A stretch of 64,000 bases of DNA from Welwitschia mirabilis (taxonomy: Eukaryota; Gnetophyta; Gnetopsida; Welwitschiales). Where the stretch lies: contig JBOZIK010000001.1 of NCBI GenBank assembly GCA_051453625.1, positions 158,519,170-158,583,169 of the forward strand, read 5' to 3'. This document shows, one piece after another, positions 61,074-64,000 of the stretch. A model generated the notes under the pieces. It was not told where the DNA came from. It was given only the letters and a program-made list of their open reading frames with translations, and searched no databases. Made by a program: the position numbers and the translations under genes. The stretch's first letter is position 1; every line of letters starts with the position of its first letter.

Positions 61074-62080
61074 CTATTGATTGAGGAATACTTTTTGATT
61101 CTTAAGGATTTTTTGATTATTATCTAAGATTTTCTCTATTACATAATGAACATTCTCTTGTGTTATTATTTCCTTTATTGTTATAGCATTAATATCCATT
61201 ATATTGTTTCTAGTACTATTACTGACTAAGAATTTTCTGGAAGGTAGATCTCTGAGGTTAATTACTTGCATAGCTTTGACTATGAACATTTCAATTTCTT
61301 TTGAATATAGCCTACTTAGGTGGATTAAATTCCTACTCCTTCTTCTACTACTACTACTACTACTACTACGACTGATATTATTTTCACTGAAGTGCTAATT
61401 CTTATTTTGATAAGACATTTGTGATCAATTTCTCTTAAGGATATGCCTTCATGGATGAATTCTTTTATTGAATTCTTGTTGTCTTTGCCAGTTTTGTTCT
61501 ACTATCTTTGTCTTTTTAATAGCCTTTGCTAAACTTTTATGTTTATCAATAAATAGATTTACTTTAGCTTATTCATTTAGATTTATATCTGATACATATC
61601 TTACTAAGTCTACAACTTTGAACTCATGAGATGCTATGATTACATTATGGGATTCTATTATATTGTAGAATTCTATAATTTTTTAGTAAATATAGAAACT
61701 TGGTAATGTACTTCTCCTTAGAGACGTGCTCAAATTTCCTCCATGAAAGTTCTAGATCTTCCAACTTTATCATTTACATTTTCTACTGTAGGTTAGCTTC
61801 TCCTTGTAACATACAAATAGCTAAAGAAGCTTTTTCATACTTATCAAATCTTAAGGTATCTATAACATTTTTAACATCACCCAGTCATGCTTCTGCTTTA
61901 TATGGATCTTAACCTCTTAAAAACTTTGGTGGATTTAGCTTAATAAAAGTTTAAATTAGTTTTCTTATATCCACTTCCTTAGGTTGATTAATACCATTAT
62001 TTACTTATGGGCTTTGATCTTGATTTACTATTTATAATAGGAACTACATGAATATATTCCTTAATGCTTTTGGATTAAGG
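61074..62080 (-). pseudogene. Element D gag
   Basis: Minus-strand capsid precursor. DPYKAEAWLGDVKNVIDTL near 61,855-61,909 (family: DPxxAExWLxDxExIFxxL), YEKASLAICMLQGEA near 61,800-61,845 (family: VxLAxxxLxGEAxxWW), SWRKFEHVSKEKYIT near 61,700-61,745 and a KSIY/AKAIKKTK-like stretch near 61,500. A serine run encoded by a (TAG)n repeat lies at 61,345-61,369, followed by an Arg-rich stretch. The open frame 61,074-61,289 covers the C-terminal part, but I cannot point to a zinc knuckle in it. Confidence 0.85.
61345..61369 (+). repeat. (CTA)8 microsatellite in element D gag
   Basis: Eight CTA units. Read on the minus strand in the gag frame it codes for a serine run (agt codons), a plausible hydrophilic linker before the nucleocapsid part. 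Confidence 0.9.
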
Positions 62081-63157
62081 TGAAATGGGGGTTAATTTTC
62101 ATCAATATGTGACTAACTCTCTTATAATTCTCTTGATGTTGATTACTTAATACAAATGACCTAGCCTTGAGGTTTAATTAATGAATATGAGGCATATAAA
62201 AGAAGTAGAAATTTTTATGAGATTACATTTTGAAACAGGATAAATATTAATAAAATTCAATCTTATAAATATTTTTATGATCTTAAGAAGAACATGATTA
62301 TGATTATGAGGTGAATAATCCTCATTTATAACTTAAACTACATAATTAAGTTTATTTCCTTTCTTTATTTAAATAGATAAGGTTTATTAGGTTTATAATT
62401 TATGAATTCAATTTTAATTCAAAGTTATATGATCATATAATTTGAGATGAATAACTTAGTTGGAGGTTTGGTTATCTATAAGGTTATCTAATTATAAGGC
62501 ATTATTTTATGTATTTATGTTTCTTATAAAATTTTAAGCTCTTTAAGAAATCATATAGAGTCATTGTCCTAAATTCTTAACATAATTGTAATTATCTTAA
62601 GTGATTATTATATATAGCTATAAGGTAATAGAGTTTTTAATAACTTGAATCAATCATCCTTCCAAATTTGTTTAGGAATTTAGGATTATCTTAAATATGA
62701 TTAACATATTGATCATCTAGAGGATTAAGTTATAGTTAATCTTATAAATACTTTGGAACTATGCCAAATATAATCAACTTTTAAGATTATTAAGATTCTA
62801 GAATTATCATTAGTGTAATATTTGTAATTGTTATAATTAATATGGATGATATTTGGTATATATTTAGGAAGTATAGTTATAATTAAATTTATGACTATTG
62901 GGAGATATGATTAAATTCATGCCTATCTAGGAGCTAGAGTTACCTTGAAATCTAGTATTATCAAGAATATAATTGATTTTACTCATGGTTTGAGATCACT
63001 GGGGATATAAATAACTTTATAGCTATTAGGCATTAAGGTTATTACAGTCATAACTAACTTTAATATTATTAAGGAAAAAGGTTGTTAAAGATATAATTGG
63101 ATTTATATTCTTATAAATTTATAAGTGCTTAATATACATATCATTTAAGTTAACCCT
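62081..63157 (-). other. Element D 5' leader
   Basis: About 1.1 kb between primer site and gag, very AT-rich, with no sustained frame. Confidence 0.55.
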
Positions 63158-63159
63158 GA

Positions 63160-63171
63160 GCTCTAATAACA
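63160..63171 (-). other. Element D primer-binding site (tRNA-Met type)
   Basis: Plus strand gctctaataaca against gctctgatacca, the initiator tRNA-Met 3' end; two differences. It lies 3 bp from the LTR start at 63,175. Met primers are usual for chromoviruses. Confidence 0.85.
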
Positions 63172-63174
63172 ATT

Positions 63175-64000
63175 TGTAATACCCTCTTCTTTCTTAATCT
63201 AATTAAGCACTATTTTTTTTTTTAGTCCATTTTCTTTTTTCTTTCTTTCTTTTTTAATATTATTACGTAATAGACACCATAGAACCTAGGATCAAATTTT
63301 ACTTATTCCTTTATTAGCATCTTTATATTCTAAAAGATAAAAATGATATTAATAGTATATATTTACCTATAAATAATTTCTAAATTATTTTGATTTACAA
63401 ATAGTAGCAAGGTTATAAAAGATATTTTGTAACTAGATAAGGGAATGTAAACTTGTTATAGAACATATATGAGTAAAAGGATAATACTTAATAAATATAA
63501 TAGAAGTTTGTAACTCCCATTAATGACATTCCAACTCTATATTTGACCACCCTCTGGACATGATTTGGTTTTACTTTAAGTTTAAAACTTTACAAAGATA
63601 ACTCAGCTCAACTTCATAAGCATACACTTCACTTCGATATTGCTCAATATAAGTGATAGGTGGTATTTAAGATTAATGCATACTTATAAATGATCCTCAC
63701 TTTCTTGGAACATCTCCAGATGATGTAACATGATTTATTGATGTCAAGTTCATACATGGGTAGGATAGGAGAGTGATGATCAAATCCACTTATAAAAGGA
63801 TATTATTAAAAAATGCAATGCAACCCACCTAGATGATGAAATCAAGTATGGGGATGATCATAATTAGGATTATCTTAATTTATTCCTCTTTAATGAATAC
63901 ATCATACAAATGCATGCATGTAATTAAAACTAATGTAGATATTTAATAGGTTATTTACCTAGTTATAATAATTCTAATCATCATTAGATTCACTTTACAG
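63175..64000 (-). repeat. Element D 5' LTR (partial, runs off the window)
   Basis: Matches 43,354-44,240 of the 3' LTR in order, with a deletion of about 45 bp near 63,420 relative to the other copy. About 2.7 kb more should lie beyond the window. Confidence 0.9.

Larger units (their letters stand above)
43354..64000 (-). mobile_element. Element D: Tekay/Del-like chromovirus with long LTRs, split by A-prime
   Basis: Minus-strand element running off the right end of the window. From right to left: part of the 5' LTR, a tRNA-Met primer site, gag, protease and the reverse-transcriptase start; then element A-prime; then the rest of reverse transcriptase, RNase H, integrase, chromodomain and a 3.5-kb 3' LTR. 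The long LTR, the met primer and the protein words fit the Tekay (Del) clade. It interrupts the integrase of element G at 43,353/43,354. All genes are dead. Confidence 0.85.

Noticed and set aside
7995-64000. Fungal repeat-induced point mutation as the cause of C-to-T decay
   Set aside because: The element types (OTA gypsy with tRNA-Asp primers, Tekay and Reina chromoviruses) are those of plants, and the sister copies decay independently and unequally, as with methylation-driven mutation.

Overview
The window is repeat-rich nuclear DNA from a plant, probably a flowering plant; I cannot name the species. It is eukaryotic, very AT-rich from about 8 kb onward, and almost wholly built of old, broken Ty3/gypsy LTR retrotransposons of plant-specific types: OTA elements (Athila/Tat group) with tRNA-Asp primer sites, and chromoviruses with integrase chromodomains. 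I found no intact host gene, rRNA, tRNA, CRISPR array or bacterial-type operon. Nearly every reading frame is interrupted, so the coding entries are pseudogenes recognised by conserved motifs across stops and frameshifts. Coordinates of domain blocks are approximate; LTR ends, primer sites and target duplications were read base by base. Family labels A, A-prime, B, D, E, G and H are local to this report.

Layout. 1-7,771: a higher-GC block with clearly more CpG, no recognisable gene or element, one scaffold gap and two short tandem repeats. About 7,995: abrupt change to AT-rich DNA. 8,040-9,110 (-): gag remnant of a truncated OTA element (H). 9,111-13,998: AT-rich DNA with one degenerate tandem repeat. 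14,147-40,559: nested stack 1. A Reina-like chromovirus (E, -) was entered by an Athila element (B, +), whose 5' LTR was in turn entered by a 13-kb OTA element (A, +). The A insertion has a perfect 5-bp target duplication, ATTAT. 40,700-42,250: no recognisable feature. 42,260 to beyond 64,000: nested stack 2. A chromovirus (G, -), carrying a tRNA-derived SINE in its integrase, was entered by a long-LTR Tekay/Del-like chromovirus (D, -). D was entered in its reverse transcriptase by a second member of family A (A-prime, -).

How the parts worked. Each LTR element once coded for gag (capsid and zinc knuckle), aspartic protease, reverse transcriptase, RNase H and integrase, primed by a host tRNA: tRNA-Asp for A, A-prime and B, initiator tRNA-Met for D. 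Element A also holds about 3.9 kb between integrase and 3' LTR, with a decayed accessory reading frame of about 400 codons that A-prime seems to have largely lost. Nearly all nonsense codons inspected in A are one C-to-T or G-to-A change from Gln or Trp, the mark of long-term cytosine methylation and deamination.

Assembly notes. N runs lie at 1,506-1,813, 7,772-7,781, 8,892-8,901, 17,042-17,051, 22,905-23,483, 37,101-37,110, 45,672-46,266, 46,657-46,666, 50,847-51,630, 52,137-52,146 and 56,630-56,729. Two of them (22.9 kb and 56.6 kb) are flanked by near-duplicate sequence.
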